A DNA stretch of 54,534 nucleotides, from positions 14,037-68,570 of the forward strand of contig NZ_KB892391.1 of assembly GCF_000373765.1 (NCBI RefSeq), written 5' to 3'. The notes under the pieces are model-generated. The model saw only the letters and a list, made by a program, of their open reading frames with translations. It was not told the origin of the DNA and searched no databases. A program made the translations under genes and the position numbers. Numbering within the stretch: the first letter of the stretch is position 1; each line of letters begins with the position of its first letter. This document shows positions 1-7,367 of this stretch, in pieces. Origin of the DNA: Legionella shakespearei DSM 23087 (GTDB lineage: Bacteria > Pseudomonadota > Gammaproteobacteria > Legionellales > Legionellaceae).

Positions 1-66
1 AGGTGGAGGGGCTACTTGCGAAGATCATCCTGTTTATTTGCATCTTTTTATGAGAGGATCACTCAG

Positions 67-91
67 AGCGATAGCGTAATCAAGGCTACGG
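67..91. repeat. Collapsed A-type palindrome remnant
   Basis: The stretch carries the tail of the A-type module (GCGATAGCGTAATCAAGGCTAC) without its partner arm. It lies just upstream of the first gene. Confidence 0.6.
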
Positions 92-119
92 TATAGATAA
101 GTTCCTGGAGTAGATGTAC

Positions 120-905
120 ATGTTCGAATATATGTTAGATTTTTTCAAATCGTCGGCCGGTGTAGTCAGCCATGTCTCACAATGGCTTACAACTCCACCG
201 GGAAATGTAGTTTTTCCTAATCCGGGATATTCTAAAGATCATTCCTCCGCCAAAAGCATCTCTGTTTTTTTCATCCACGGCACGGCAGACCGTGCTTGTG
301 GCGGGAAATATCTGGCTAAAGGTATTCTGAGTGATGCACCCGACTCTGTTAAAGAAGTGCAACTGCTGGCCTTTGATCACCGTTTAAGCGGAAAAGGAGT
401 CGTTGATTTTGCGGAACAATTAATCCAAAAATTAGAGCAATCAGAAGCAGAGCAAGTGGTATTAATTGGCCACTCAAGAGGTGGGTTAATTGCCGCTTAT
501 GCAGCCCAGGAAATGGCCCGGCGAAAAGTAAAACCTGAAATAGTAGCAACCGTATGCATCTGTGCCCCCTTTCAGGGTTCGTACCTGGCAAGAAAACCTC
601 TGACCTTCATTTCACGTTCAGTGAAAGACATGCATGAGGGTAATGCGTTTCTCACCCTCCTCTGTGATGACATTGTCAAAAATCCAGCCTGCCGCTATCA
701 ATTTATCACAGGAACACAGGATTATATTGTTCCCAAAGCGGGCATTATCCCGGAGTACGTCACGGCTCACCCTGAAGCAGCCGCCAGGATAAATGGCCAT
801 AGCCATCTTTCCATTATGGGATCTGCCAGATGCCATGCCACTATTCGCCAGCTGTTAGCAGAACTCGTTGTTGCAGAAAAATCAGAACTGATTAAAACAC
901 TTTAA
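120..905 (+). CDS. Alpha/beta hydrolase (lipase/esterase-like)
   Basis: A 261-residue single-domain alpha/beta hydrolase. The nucleophile elbow GHSRGG places the catalytic Ser at about residue 119. The acid is probably Asp201 (in TGTQDY) and the base His229 (in GHSHLS). The strand FFIHG near residues 50-54 supplies the usual HG oxyanion segment. Start: a GGAG at 107-110 is only 3 nt from an ATG at 114 but 9 nt from the ATG at 120, so 120 is preferred. No signal peptide is evident, so it is probably cytosolic or a translocated protein. Substrate cannot be told from sequence. It stands alone, followed by a long palindrome. Confidence 0.85.
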   Translation: MFEYMLDFFKSSAGVVSHVSQWLTTPPGNVVFPNPGYSKDHSSAKSISVFFIHGTADRACGGKYLAKGILSDAPDSVKEVQLLAFDHRLSGKGVVDFAEQLIQKLEQSEAEQVVLIGHSRGGLIAAYAAQEMARRKVKPEIVATVCICAPFQGSYLARKPLTFISRSVKDMHEGNAFLTLLCDDIVKNPACRYQFITGTQDYIVPKAGIIPEYVTAHPEAAARINGHSHLSIMGSARCHATIRQLLAELVVAEKSELIKTL

Positions 906-909
906 GAAT

Positions 910-1021
910 GAATTCGCTACGCTCATGGCTTCCCGGATTAGCATCCGGGCTACATTTGATAGCCTGTACTAATCATTGTAGCCCGGATGCTAATCCGGGA
1001 AACCATGAGCGTAGCGAATTC
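910..1021. repeat. H-type palindrome (112 bp)
   Basis: Long inverted repeat with arms beginning GAATTCGCTACGCTCATGG and containing CCCGGATTAGCATCCGGGCTAC. The arms are nearly perfect, separated by a loop near 955-980. It begins five bases after the hydrolase stop. The remaining 1022-1346 is AT-rich with nothing else recognisable. Confidence 0.9.
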
Positions 1022-1346
1022 TACTTATCAATTTAAAAGACAATTGCATCTGTAAATACATCCAGCTACTATAAAAAAAGGAATTATTTCTTCTCAGGAT
1101 ACAGAACTATAGTTCGCTTATATTTTATCCCACAATGGATTCCTTCCCTCGCAAAACCGGCATTGATTTGATCCTAAATACATGCCGTCAGTTTTAGCAG
1201 ATTCAGATTTAAAAATATTATTCAAACCTCTCGTATAAGCTGTGGACTTTGTTTTACACGTGTTTGCAGAGGAACACGCTTTAAAGCGAAACAATACAGT
1301 TCAATCAAGGGGCCAATTAACTCATAAAAAGGATTTAGGGGTTTAT

Positions 1347-3266
1347 ATGAAAATTTTTGAATTGGCAAAAACAGTAAATGAGAAAGAGTTCGATCCACTT
1401 CTTTTAACTGACAGCATTCCGCTGGACAAGATTGATGCGTTGGACGAGCAACACCACACCCCCTTGTTTCACGCCATTAGTGAGGGTGATCTGAAAAAAA
1501 CCAAATACCTTCTGAAAAATAATGCGACCTTGCAAACGGACAAATACACCCCATTCTTGCTGGCTTGCTTTTTTGGACAGTTAGAAATTGCGCAGTTTTT
1601 GTATCAGGAAGGATGCCTGAATGAGCGGGACATCTACCAAAATACTCCCTTAATGAATGCCGCATGGAATGGCCACACCGAGGTCGTAGAATGGCTTTTA
1701 AGTTTGGGAGCAGAAATTAATGCAACCAATGTCCATGGTGATTCTGCCTTATATATTGCACTGCGCTATAAGCATCCACTGACAGCCTCCTTGCTGCTCG
1801 AACAAAAAAACATTGATGCCTATAATGAAAACGTTTTGAGTTATGATCCCATAGTGATTGCTCTGTTTCATGGCTATCTCGATATTGCCAAAGGACTTTA
1901 TAATGATAAAGTCAATCTCAACAAGCAATACACCGAAAACAATACTTTATTGCATATTTGTGCGCTCAACGGCGATTTAACAGGTACCGAATGGTTATTA
2001 AACAGAGGCGCTAATCCACACATCAGCAACAGCCAGGCACTGACTCCATTAATGATGGCGGCACAATACGGTCATCCAACGATTGTTTCCAAATACCTCG
2101 CTGATAAAAACTATCAGAAGCAGGCCAAGCGTCCTTACGAACTGGAACTTGCCTTAGTGATGGCGGCCGCAAAAGGCCAGGGAGCGGTTCTTGATATATT
2201 GATCAGCCACATCAAAGACATTCCGGAAACCAGCATTCATGCAGCCCTTTTAGGTGCGGTTATGAATGATCGTTGTGATGTCATCCCCAAATTGCTTACC
2301 ATTAACCCTTCCAAAGCAGCCAGCTATGTTAAAAAGCACTATCACTTTGGTGATTACCCTTACAACCAGGGGCATACTTTATTGCATGCCGCTGCGGATA
2401 AAGGTTATTTGGCTTTAGCCCAAAACCTCGCTCATCTCGGTGCGAAGCTTGATGCTAAAAATGATAATAAAGATACAGTGCTACATTACGCAGTGCGTAG
2501 TGGTAATCTTGATTTGGTACGCTGGCTATGTAATCAAAATCTTGATGTCAATCTGAAAAATAAACAAGGCAACACCCCCTTACATTTTGCAGTGGAAATA
2601 AAAAATCCGGCAATAATCCGTTGTTTGTTACTGCATGGGGCAGATCATTTAATAGAAAACAAACTTCAGGACACTCCAGAGTTTTTAGCAAGAACGGATA
2701 AAGAGCTTCATTCCTGTTTCGAGGAATTTGAGAAAAGGGATTTAAAGCACTTCGGTTTATGCGAGATTCACCAGGCGGTTACCAGCAAGGAGGACAAGGC
2801 ATTACTTCAAATCCTGCCTGTAGTCCATGATTTAAAACAGCGCTCTGATGATGGCTTGACTGCAATACAAGTGGCAGCCCATATGAATAATCTGAATCCT
2901 CTGGTCATATTATTACTTTGGGAAGCAAAGGGAGACAGAAAATACGCCCAGGATTTGGCGAAGTTCTACATGGAAAAATATGATTCGCATATGACGGCAT
3001 ATAAAAGTTTCGCGCAATCAGAACGTGCTATCAGACAGTTTCCGGAACATCGTCTGAATATCTTGTTGAAATTGTATCAGGCCTGTGAAACAAAACAGAA
3101 TCAGCAAGGCATTCCAGCAACAGAACCTGTTGTTGAACAATGTGCGTCTGTGTCTGCTTCGGCGTCTGGAAGAAAACTGCGGTTCTTTGACTCATCAGAA
3201 TCACTTGCAAGCTCTGAAAGTAAAGAAGAGGAACTGTCTGAAAATCCTGTAAAAACAGTAGCTTGA
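1347..3266 (+). CDS. Ankyrin-repeat protein, probable secreted effector
   Basis: A 639-residue protein built mostly of ankyrin repeats. Repeats are visible as TPLFHAI, TPLMNAAWNGH, TLLHICALNGD, TPLMMAAQYGH, TLLHAAADKGY, TVLHYAVRSGN and TPLHFAVEIKN, over roughly residues 30-470. The last approximately 170 residues are not ankyrin and end in a Ser/Glu-rich tail (SKEEELSEN), of the kind seen in Dot/Icm translocation signals. A longer reading frame starts at a GTG at 1242, but the ATG at 1347 follows GGATTTAGGGG and begins MKIFELAK, so it is preferred. Ankyrin proteins in Legionella are commonly host-directed effectors; that role is inference. No catalytic domain was recognised. Confidence 0.85.
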   Translation: MKIFELAKTVNEKEFDPLLLTDSIPLDKIDALDEQHHTPLFHAISEGDLKKTKYLLKNNATLQTDKYTPFLLACFFGQLEIAQFLYQEGCLNERDIYQNTPLMNAAWNGHTEVVEWLLSLGAEINATNVHGDSALYIALRYKHPLTASLLLEQKNIDAYNENVLSYDPIVIALFHGYLDIAKGLYNDKVNLNKQYTENNTLLHICALNGDLTGTEWLLNRGANPHISNSQALTPLMMAAQYGHPTIVSKYLADKNYQKQAKRPYELELALVMAAAKGQGAVLDILISHIKDIPETSIHAALLGAVMNDRCDVIPKLLTINPSKAASYVKKHYHFGDYPYNQGHTLLHAAADKGYLALAQNLAHLGAKLDAKNDNKDTVLHYAVRSGNLDLVRWLCNQNLDVNLKNKQGNTPLHFAVEIKNPAIIRCLLLHGADHLIENKLQDTPEFLARTDKELHSCFEEFEKRDLKHFGLCEIHQAVTSKEDKALLQILPVVHDLKQRSDDGLTAIQVAAHMNNLNPLVILLLWEAKGDRKYAQDLAKFYMEKYDSHMTAYKSFAQSERAIRQFPEHRLNILLKLYQACETKQNQQGIPATEPVVEQCASVSASASGRKLRFFDSSESLASSESKEEELSENPVKTVA

Positions 3267-3331
3267 TTTACCTCGATCCGTTCGGGCTGAGGATACTGCC
3301 ATTAAGTTAAAAGAATTAATTTAAAATAGGC

Positions 3332-3430
3332 GTAGCCTTGATGCAGCGACAGCGTAATCAAGGTTTTCCTATGGTCTTTTAGCCTTACTGCATGAAAACC
3401 TTGATTACGCTGTCGCTGCATCAAGGCTAC
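3332..3430 (+). repeat. A-type palindrome, possible terminator
   Basis: 99-bp hairpin with arms GTAGCCTTGATGCAGCGACA and the reverse complement, ending in CTACAGTTTTTT on the plus strand. Orientation and position after the ankyrin gene would allow it to act as an intrinsic terminator. It sits after a TGCCATTAAGTTAA end sequence at 3297-3310 and a G-type fragment at 3273-3292. Confidence 0.85.
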
Positions 3431-3475
3431 AGTTTTTTATATATATTTATCCCGAACTCGTTAAGTTAAGGAGTT

Positions 3476-3508
3476 CCGCCGTCCCGCGGCTTGTCCGCGG
3501 GACGGCGG
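3476..3508. repeat. E-type palindrome
   Basis: Near-perfect GC-rich hairpin: arm CCGCCGTCCCGCGG, loop CTTGT, opposite arm CCGCGGGACGGCGG. Confidence 0.85.
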
Positions 3509-3534
3509 AGTATCGCTTAACCTAATGATAGTGC

Positions 3535-3575
3535 ACGTTGTCCTGAGCGCGTCTTTTGGCGCGAAGGATCTCCCT
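3535..3575. repeat. B-type half element
   Basis: A single arm of the B family (GTCCTGAGCGCGTCTTTTGG, then CGCGAAGGATCTCC). The opposite arm is missing here. Confidence 0.75.
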
Positions 3576-3644
3576 GATTTGGCAGGGTGTACACTTCAGA
3601 TCAGGAGGACGTGGCTCCCAAACATCCAGAATTGTGCTATGTTT

Positions 3645-3663
3645 GATAATAATGATTATTATC
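3645..3663. promoter_or_regulatory. Fur-box-like 19-bp palindrome upstream of htpX
   Basis: The sequence GATAATAATGATTATTATC is a perfect 9-1-9 palindrome. It matches the classical Fur box (GATAATGATAATCATTATC) at 16 of 19 positions. It ends 12 nt before the htpX start codon, so a bound repressor would block transcription or initiation. The Fur assignment is inference from the match. Confidence 0.6.
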
Positions 3664-3675
3664 TGATAGGAAATC

Positions 3676-4518
3676 ATGAACAACATCAAAACATTCATCT
3701 TTCTCGCAGCCCTTACAGCCTTGATGATAGTCTTAGGCAAGTTGATTGCAGGCCAGGGAGGAATGATCATTGCCTTTTTGTTAGCCGTGATTATGAATTT
3801 TAGTGCCTATTGGTTTTCTGATAAAATTGTCTTGAAAATGTATAAGGCTCAGCCTTTGCCTGAAAGCCATCCTGTCTACAACATTGTTCGCTCATTAGCC
3901 TCCAAGGCAAACACTCCCATGCCCAAAGTGTATCTGGTAGAAACAGAAGTACCCAATGCCTTCGCCACTGGCCGCAATCCTCAGAATGCTGTAGTGGCTG
4001 TGACATCAGGGCTTTTGACCCGTATGAATGAAGAAGAATTGACCGGAGTTCTGGCACATGAATTATGCCACGTTCTGCATCGTGATACCTTTATCAGTGT
4101 CGTAGCAGCAACCATTGCCGGTGCCATCAGCAGTATTGCGAACATCTTTATGATGACTGGCGGACGGGTTAATGCGGAAGGCCAAAGAACAAACCCGCTT
4201 TTTAGCATGATGCTTATATTACTCGCGCCCATGGCAGCAGGCTTAATTCAAATGGCCGTGTCGCGCTCCAGAGAATTTGAAGCCGACAAAGGCGGCGCCG
4301 AACTGACAGGCAAACCGCTGTGGCTGGCAGATGCATTATTAAAATTGGAAAGTGCCAACCATCAGGGTAATTTCCAACAGGCCGAAACACATCCTACTAC
4401 AGCGCATTTATTCATTATCAATCCACTCAGTGGCGAAAAATTACGCCATCTCTTTATGACCCATCCACCAACAGCAGAACGAGTTGCACGCCTTAGAGAG
4501 ATGGCTGGAGGTGGCTAG
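3676..4518 (+). CDS. htpX: HtpX-type membrane zinc metalloprotease (M48)
   Basis: A 280-residue M48 peptidase. Two N-terminal membrane segments (about residues 5-22 and 29-47) precede the zinc site HELCH (His128, Glu129, His132). The third ligand Glu200 lies in REFEAD, and hydrophobic segments lie at about 142-160 and 176-194. HtpX degrades misfolded or damaged inner-membrane proteins in partnership with FtsH. Length and motif spacing are normal. An AGGA lies 5 nt before the ATG. The gene follows a Fur-box-like palindrome, which would be unusual control for htpX. The regulator gene nsrR follows after 83 nt but has its own promoter. Confidence 0.93.
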   Translation: MNNIKTFIFLAALTALMIVLGKLIAGQGGMIIAFLLAVIMNFSAYWFSDKIVLKMYKAQPLPESHPVYNIVRSLASKANTPMPKVYLVETEVPNAFATGRNPQNAVVAVTSGLLTRMNEEELTGVLAHELCHVLHRDTFISVVAATIAGAISSIANIFMMTGGRVNAEGQRTNPLFSMMLILLAPMAAGLIQMAVSRSREFEADKGGAELTGKPLWLADALLKLESANHQGNFQQAETHPTTAHLFIINPLSGEKLRHLFMTHPPTAERVARLREMAGGG

Positions 4519-4533
4519 CCTCACGGCCTGATA

Positions 4534-4556
4534 AAGATACATTTGAAAAGTACCTT
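4534..4556 (+). promoter_or_regulatory. NsrR-type operator over the nsrR promoter
   Basis: The 23-bp site reads AAGATACATTT-G-AAAAGTACCTT. The published NsrR consensus has half sites AAGATGYATTT and AAATRCATCTT, and 19 of 23 positions agree. A promoter overlaps it: -35 TTGAAA at 4543-4548, a 17-bp spacer, and -10 AATAAT at 4566-4571. This arrangement predicts negative autoregulation of nsrR. Confidence 0.7.
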
Positions 4557-4601
4557 ATTAAAGGCAATAATAGCAATTGTCCAAAAAGCCAGGATTATTC
4601 C

Positions 4602-5045
4602 ATGCAGTTAACCCAGTTCACTGATTACTCTTTACGAGCCTTGATTTATATCTCCCTGAAAAAAAATATTTGCACGATTAAAGACATTACAGAGGCCTAC
4701 ACCATTTCAACCAATCACATGATTAAAATAATTCATAATTTATCCAAGTTAGGATTAATTAAAACCATCCGGGGTAAAAATGGAGGCATTGTCATGGCAG
4801 CGAATCCAGCAGAGGTGAATTTGGGGACGTTGATACAAACCCTTGAACCCAATTTTGATTTGGTACCGTGCTTTAACAAAGAAAAAGCTAATTGTTGTAT
4901 TAGCCCGGTATGCAAACTGAAAACCGTTTTACATGAAGCCCAACAAGCCTTTATGAATGTTTTAAAGCAATTTACCCTGGCAGATATACTGCACAATAAA
5001 AGCGAATTGGGTTCTTTTCTTGGCCTTGGCAAGTTGCCCAGTTAA
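4602..5045 (+). CDS. nsrR: Rrf2-family NO-sensing regulator NsrR
   Basis: A 147-residue Rrf2-family repressor. The N-terminal winged helix begins MQLTQFTDYSLRALIYI. A cluster-binding region around residues 90-104 has Cys90, Cys98/99 and Cys104 in PCFNKEKANCCISPVCKLK. That spacing and the following LKTVL...FTLADIL tail match NsrR rather than IscR. In NsrR the Cys ligate an Fe-S cluster that is destroyed by nitric oxide, relieving repression. Operator-like sites occur before this gene and before aox, about 2 kb downstream on the opposite strand. The extra Cys99 beside Cys98 leaves the exact middle ligand open. Confidence 0.85.
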   Translation: MQLTQFTDYSLRALIYISLKKNICTIKDITEAYTISTNHMIKIIHNLSKLGLIKTIRGKNGGIVMAANPAEVNLGTLIQTLEPNFDLVPCFNKEKANCCISPVCKLKTVLHEAQQAFMNVLKQFTLADILHNKSELGSFLGLGKLPS

Positions 5046-5067
5046 CAGGATAAATATATAAAAAACT

Positions 5068-5166
5068 GTAGCCTTGATGCAGCGATAGCGGAATCAAGGT
5101 TTTCATACAGTAAGGCTTAAAGACCATAGGAAAACCTTGATTACGCTATCGCTGCATCAAGGCTAC
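5068..5166 (-). terminator. A-type palindrome placed as terminator of the aox operon
   Basis: 99-bp A-family hairpin in the orientation opposite to most copies. Read on the minus strand, the hairpin is followed by ACAGTTTTTTATATA, just after the DUF488 stop at 5183. That is the layout of a Rho-independent terminator for the aox-tehB-DUF488 run. On the plus strand it lies just after nsrR without a T-run. Confidence 0.6.
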
Positions 5167-5182
5167 GCCTATTCTATACGCC

Positions 5183-5563
5183 TCAGGAAAAATCTGGGCT
5201 TTCCGGCCAGGAGAGCAAAACTTTTTGCAGCACTAAGGCATGATTATGTACCGGATCTTTAGCAGCATAAAACAAGGTAACCGGGCTATGCGCAGCCCGT
5301 TGTCTTACCTGCTCTATCAGCTCTGGTTTATCCTGCAATTCCTTTATATAACGCTGCGCAAACTCAAGCCAATTACCTGCGCTATCCTGATGAAACCATT
5401 TTCGTAATTCAGTGCTCGGTGTGATTTCCTTTAACCATAAGTCAAAGGCAAGAGCGTCTTTTCTAAGACCGCGCGGCCACAGCTTGTCAACAAGGATCCA
5501 TGTCCCTTCTTTCTGTGCGGGGGGACTATATACTCTGCAAATAGAAATATCCAATCCAGCCAT
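5183..5563 (-). CDS. DUF488 family protein (YeaO-like)
   Basis: A 126-residue DUF488 protein. The family signature is clear near the N-terminus: ICRVYSPP followed by GTWILVDKLWPRGLRKDAL at about residues 21-39. The middle LRKWFHQD and the C-terminal VTLFYAAKD segment also fit the family. The biochemical role of the family is not established. A GAGGTG precedes the ATG. It is the last gene of a tight run with tehB (13-nt gap) and aox, so it is predicted to be induced with them. No membrane segment or signal peptide. Confidence 0.85.
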   Translation of the reverse strand: MAGLDISICRVYSPPAQKEGTWILVDKLWPRGLRKDALAFDLWLKEITPSTELRKWFHQDSAGNWLEFAQRYIKELQDKPELIEQVRQRAAHSPVTLFYAAKDPVHNHALVLQKVLLSWPESPDFS

Positions 5564-5576
5564 CTGTTCACCTCAC

Positions 5577-6473
5577 TCAGACAATTTTTTGTGCCAGCAA
5601 ATGACCGAACAATCCTTGCATTGGTCGGCCAAATTCATCCACTTTATGTAATAAACCTGCAGACTCCTTATATTCAAGTATGGACCATCCACTGTCCTGA
5701 TAAAAATGGTAAAGCTCTTCTTTTTCTGGCAGAAACGTAAATGATGCAGGCAAAGAATAAAGCTCAGAATAAACAGGAAACACCATATAATGTAAACCGT
5801 CCTTCATTGTGGCCTGCTGTAGCCCCGTTAATAAAGAGGGTACAGATTCCTTTTCTAAAAACTGTAAGCTCACTGTAGAAAATACAAAATTATAATATTC
5901 ACTTTGCAAATCAAGCGGCTGGTTCAAATCATGGAGTACCGTTTTAACCTGGGATAAGTGTTCCTTTTTCGCAATATCTGCAATCTGATTCATGGCCGTT
6001 TCATTAACATCAATTCCTGTCATGTCATGCCCTAAGGCTGCAAAAAATAAAAGATTGCGTCCCGAACCACAACCAACATCCAGACTCTTCAATGGCCCCA
6101 ATTGCTGTAAATAATTATGGTAAGTATAGAGAAGATCAGCATGCACAGCTCCCAATCCGTATTTTTTGCTAAAGTAACGATGCGGCGTACAGTAAAATTC
6201 AAGTGACGCATTAAACGGCTCCTTCACTACTATGATTTTATGCCATGCAGCAGGAGGAATCAGCAATTGGGGATTGGCCTGATTAAGACGAGTCCGGGAC
6301 AATTCTTCCCCTGCCCCATTCATCAATATAAAATCAATTTCCCCTTCATGAAGAAACAGGCTCCCCCAACTACCCTCCTTGGTACTGTGCTGCTCAAGAA
6401 AGAATTGCAGCTTCCCCCCACTTTCTATTTGTGTTTGTTTATAGCAAAGCAAATGATCCTGTTTGTTTGTCAT
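5577..6473 (-). CDS. tehB: TehB-type SAM-dependent methyltransferase with N-terminal cupin-like domain
   Basis: A 298-residue protein with the long TehB layout. Residues 1-100 form a DUF1971/cupin-like domain (ending LEFYCTPHRYFSKKYGL), followed by a class I methyltransferase domain with motif I LDVGCGSGRN at 131-140 and GIDVN at about 153-157. TehB methylates tellurite and selenite in tellurite resistance; its physiological substrate is unsettled. It sits 31 nt after aox and 13 nt before DUF488, so it is probably cotranscribed. As I recall, the tehAB operon of E. coli has been reported in the NsrR regulon, which would fit the NsrR-type operator upstream of this run. Confidence 0.85.
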   Translation of the reverse strand: MTNKQDHLLCYKQTQIESGGKLQFFLEQHSTKEGSWGSLFLHEGEIDFILMNGAGEELSRTRLNQANPQLLIPPAAWHKIIVVKEPFNASLEFYCTPHRYFSKKYGLGAVHADLLYTYHNYLQQLGPLKSLDVGCGSGRNLLFFAALGHDMTGIDVNETAMNQIADIAKKEHLSQVKTVLHDLNQPLDLQSEYYNFVFSTVSLQFLEKESVPSLLTGLQQATMKDGLHYMVFPVYSELYSLPASFTFLPEKEELYHFYQDSGWSILEYKESAGLLHKVDEFGRPMQGLFGHLLAQKIV

Positions 6474-6504
6474 TTTTTTCCCCTGATAAATACATAGTGT
6501 TCCC

Positions 6505-7164
6505 CTATAAAACCTGCTCCCGAGATTCAGGTTCAGCTTTTAAACGCGTTAAAATTTTGTAACCCTCTGCCATTTTGTCAGCTAATTGATGGTTTACGTC
6601 TCTGTGCTCAGCCTCATCTTCACGGACAGCCAATAATACATCACGTAATCGGGCATCATCAGGAAGATTCCAATAACTTTTAGCAATGTCTGGTGCCGGA
6701 CAATTGTCTATGGCTCCTGCATCCAGCTCTTCCAGATAATGAGTGTAACTAATCACCGCTTCTTCTTCGAGGTATCCAACAAAGCGATGGGCTGTTTTGG
6801 AAGATAAGACATACATAGTCAGATAAATAACAACGAAAATAGCCTGAGCCGTAAAAATGATAAAGCGCTCAAACCAGTTCGGCCTGGCAATATACATAAA
6901 AGTGATAAGATGCATGCGCTCGTTTTCTGCTTCATCAAGTAACGTTCTTATCCAGCCTTCATCATTTTTTATTTTCCTTAAACAACGCAAATGCAGTAAG
7001 GCCGCCCCAACCATACCGGGAACTGCAGCTACGGTTTCTAAAACAATAGCCCGATTTCCATAACGTTTCTGGAAAAAAGTGTCCGCAAAAAAGCGGAAGA
7101 ATTTAACTAAAAACCAGGCAATCTTGTCACTGAATTTCTCGGCAGGCTTGTGGTGAATGAGCAT
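6505..7164 (-). CDS. aox: Alternative oxidase (cyanide- and NO-tolerant ubiquinol oxidase)
   Basis: A 219-residue di-iron alternative oxidase. All diagnostic motifs are present: LET (Glu43), NERMHL (Glu82, His85), LEEEA (133-136) and REDEAEHRDVNH (Glu184, His187). Two amphipathic hydrophobic stretches near 45-62 and 101-120 fit its monotopic membrane binding. It oxidises ubiquinol and reduces oxygen to water without pumping protons, and is insensitive to nitric oxide, unlike haem-copper oxidases. AAGGA lies 6 nt before the ATG. Bacterial AOX is scattered in distribution. Here it heads an apparent three-gene operon under an NsrR-type operator, as reported for Vibrio fischeri aox. Confidence 0.95.
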   Translation of the reverse strand: MLIHHKPAEKFSDKIAWFLVKFFRFFADTFFQKRYGNRAIVLETVAAVPGMVGAALLHLRCLRKIKNDEGWIRTLLDEAENERMHLITFMYIARPNWFERFIIFTAQAIFVVIYLTMYVLSSKTAHRFVGYLEEEAVISYTHYLEELDAGAIDNCPAPDIAKSYWNLPDDARLRDVLLAVREDEAEHRDVNHQLADKMAEGYKILTRLKAEPESREQVL

Positions 7165-7195
7165 GATGAATCCTTAATTAAGTAAAGACCCCTAT

Positions 7196-7227
7196 ATTAT
7201 AATAAAGATGTATTTTAAATACAACTT
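7196..7227 (-). promoter_or_regulatory. aox promoter with overlapping NsrR operator
   Basis: On the minus strand, -10 TATAAT (7196-7201) and -35 TTGTAT (7219-7224) are separated by exactly 17 bp. The palindrome at 7205-7227, plus-strand halves AAGATGTATTT and AAATACAACTT around a central T, matches the NsrR consensus at 22 of 23 positions. It covers the -35 and the spacer, the classical place for a repressor. It lies 41 nt upstream of the aox start. Confidence 0.85.
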
Positions 7228-7367
7228 ATAAAATATCGCTGATGACTTAAAAAATGAGATGCGCTGTTTTTTTATTAATAAGTTGTATAAAAATCATGTC
7301 TGCCTTATTATGCCGCACGCTGTGTTTTTTGATAACACACCATAGGTCCATATAAGATAGAGATAAT

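Noticed and set aside
33..50. Additional NsrR half site near the left edge (TTTGCATCTTT)
   Set aside because: Only one half matches and no promoter could be paired with it.
3525..3803. A 92-codon frame overlapping the start of htpX
   Set aside because: Begins in a B-type half element and overlaps htpX out of frame.
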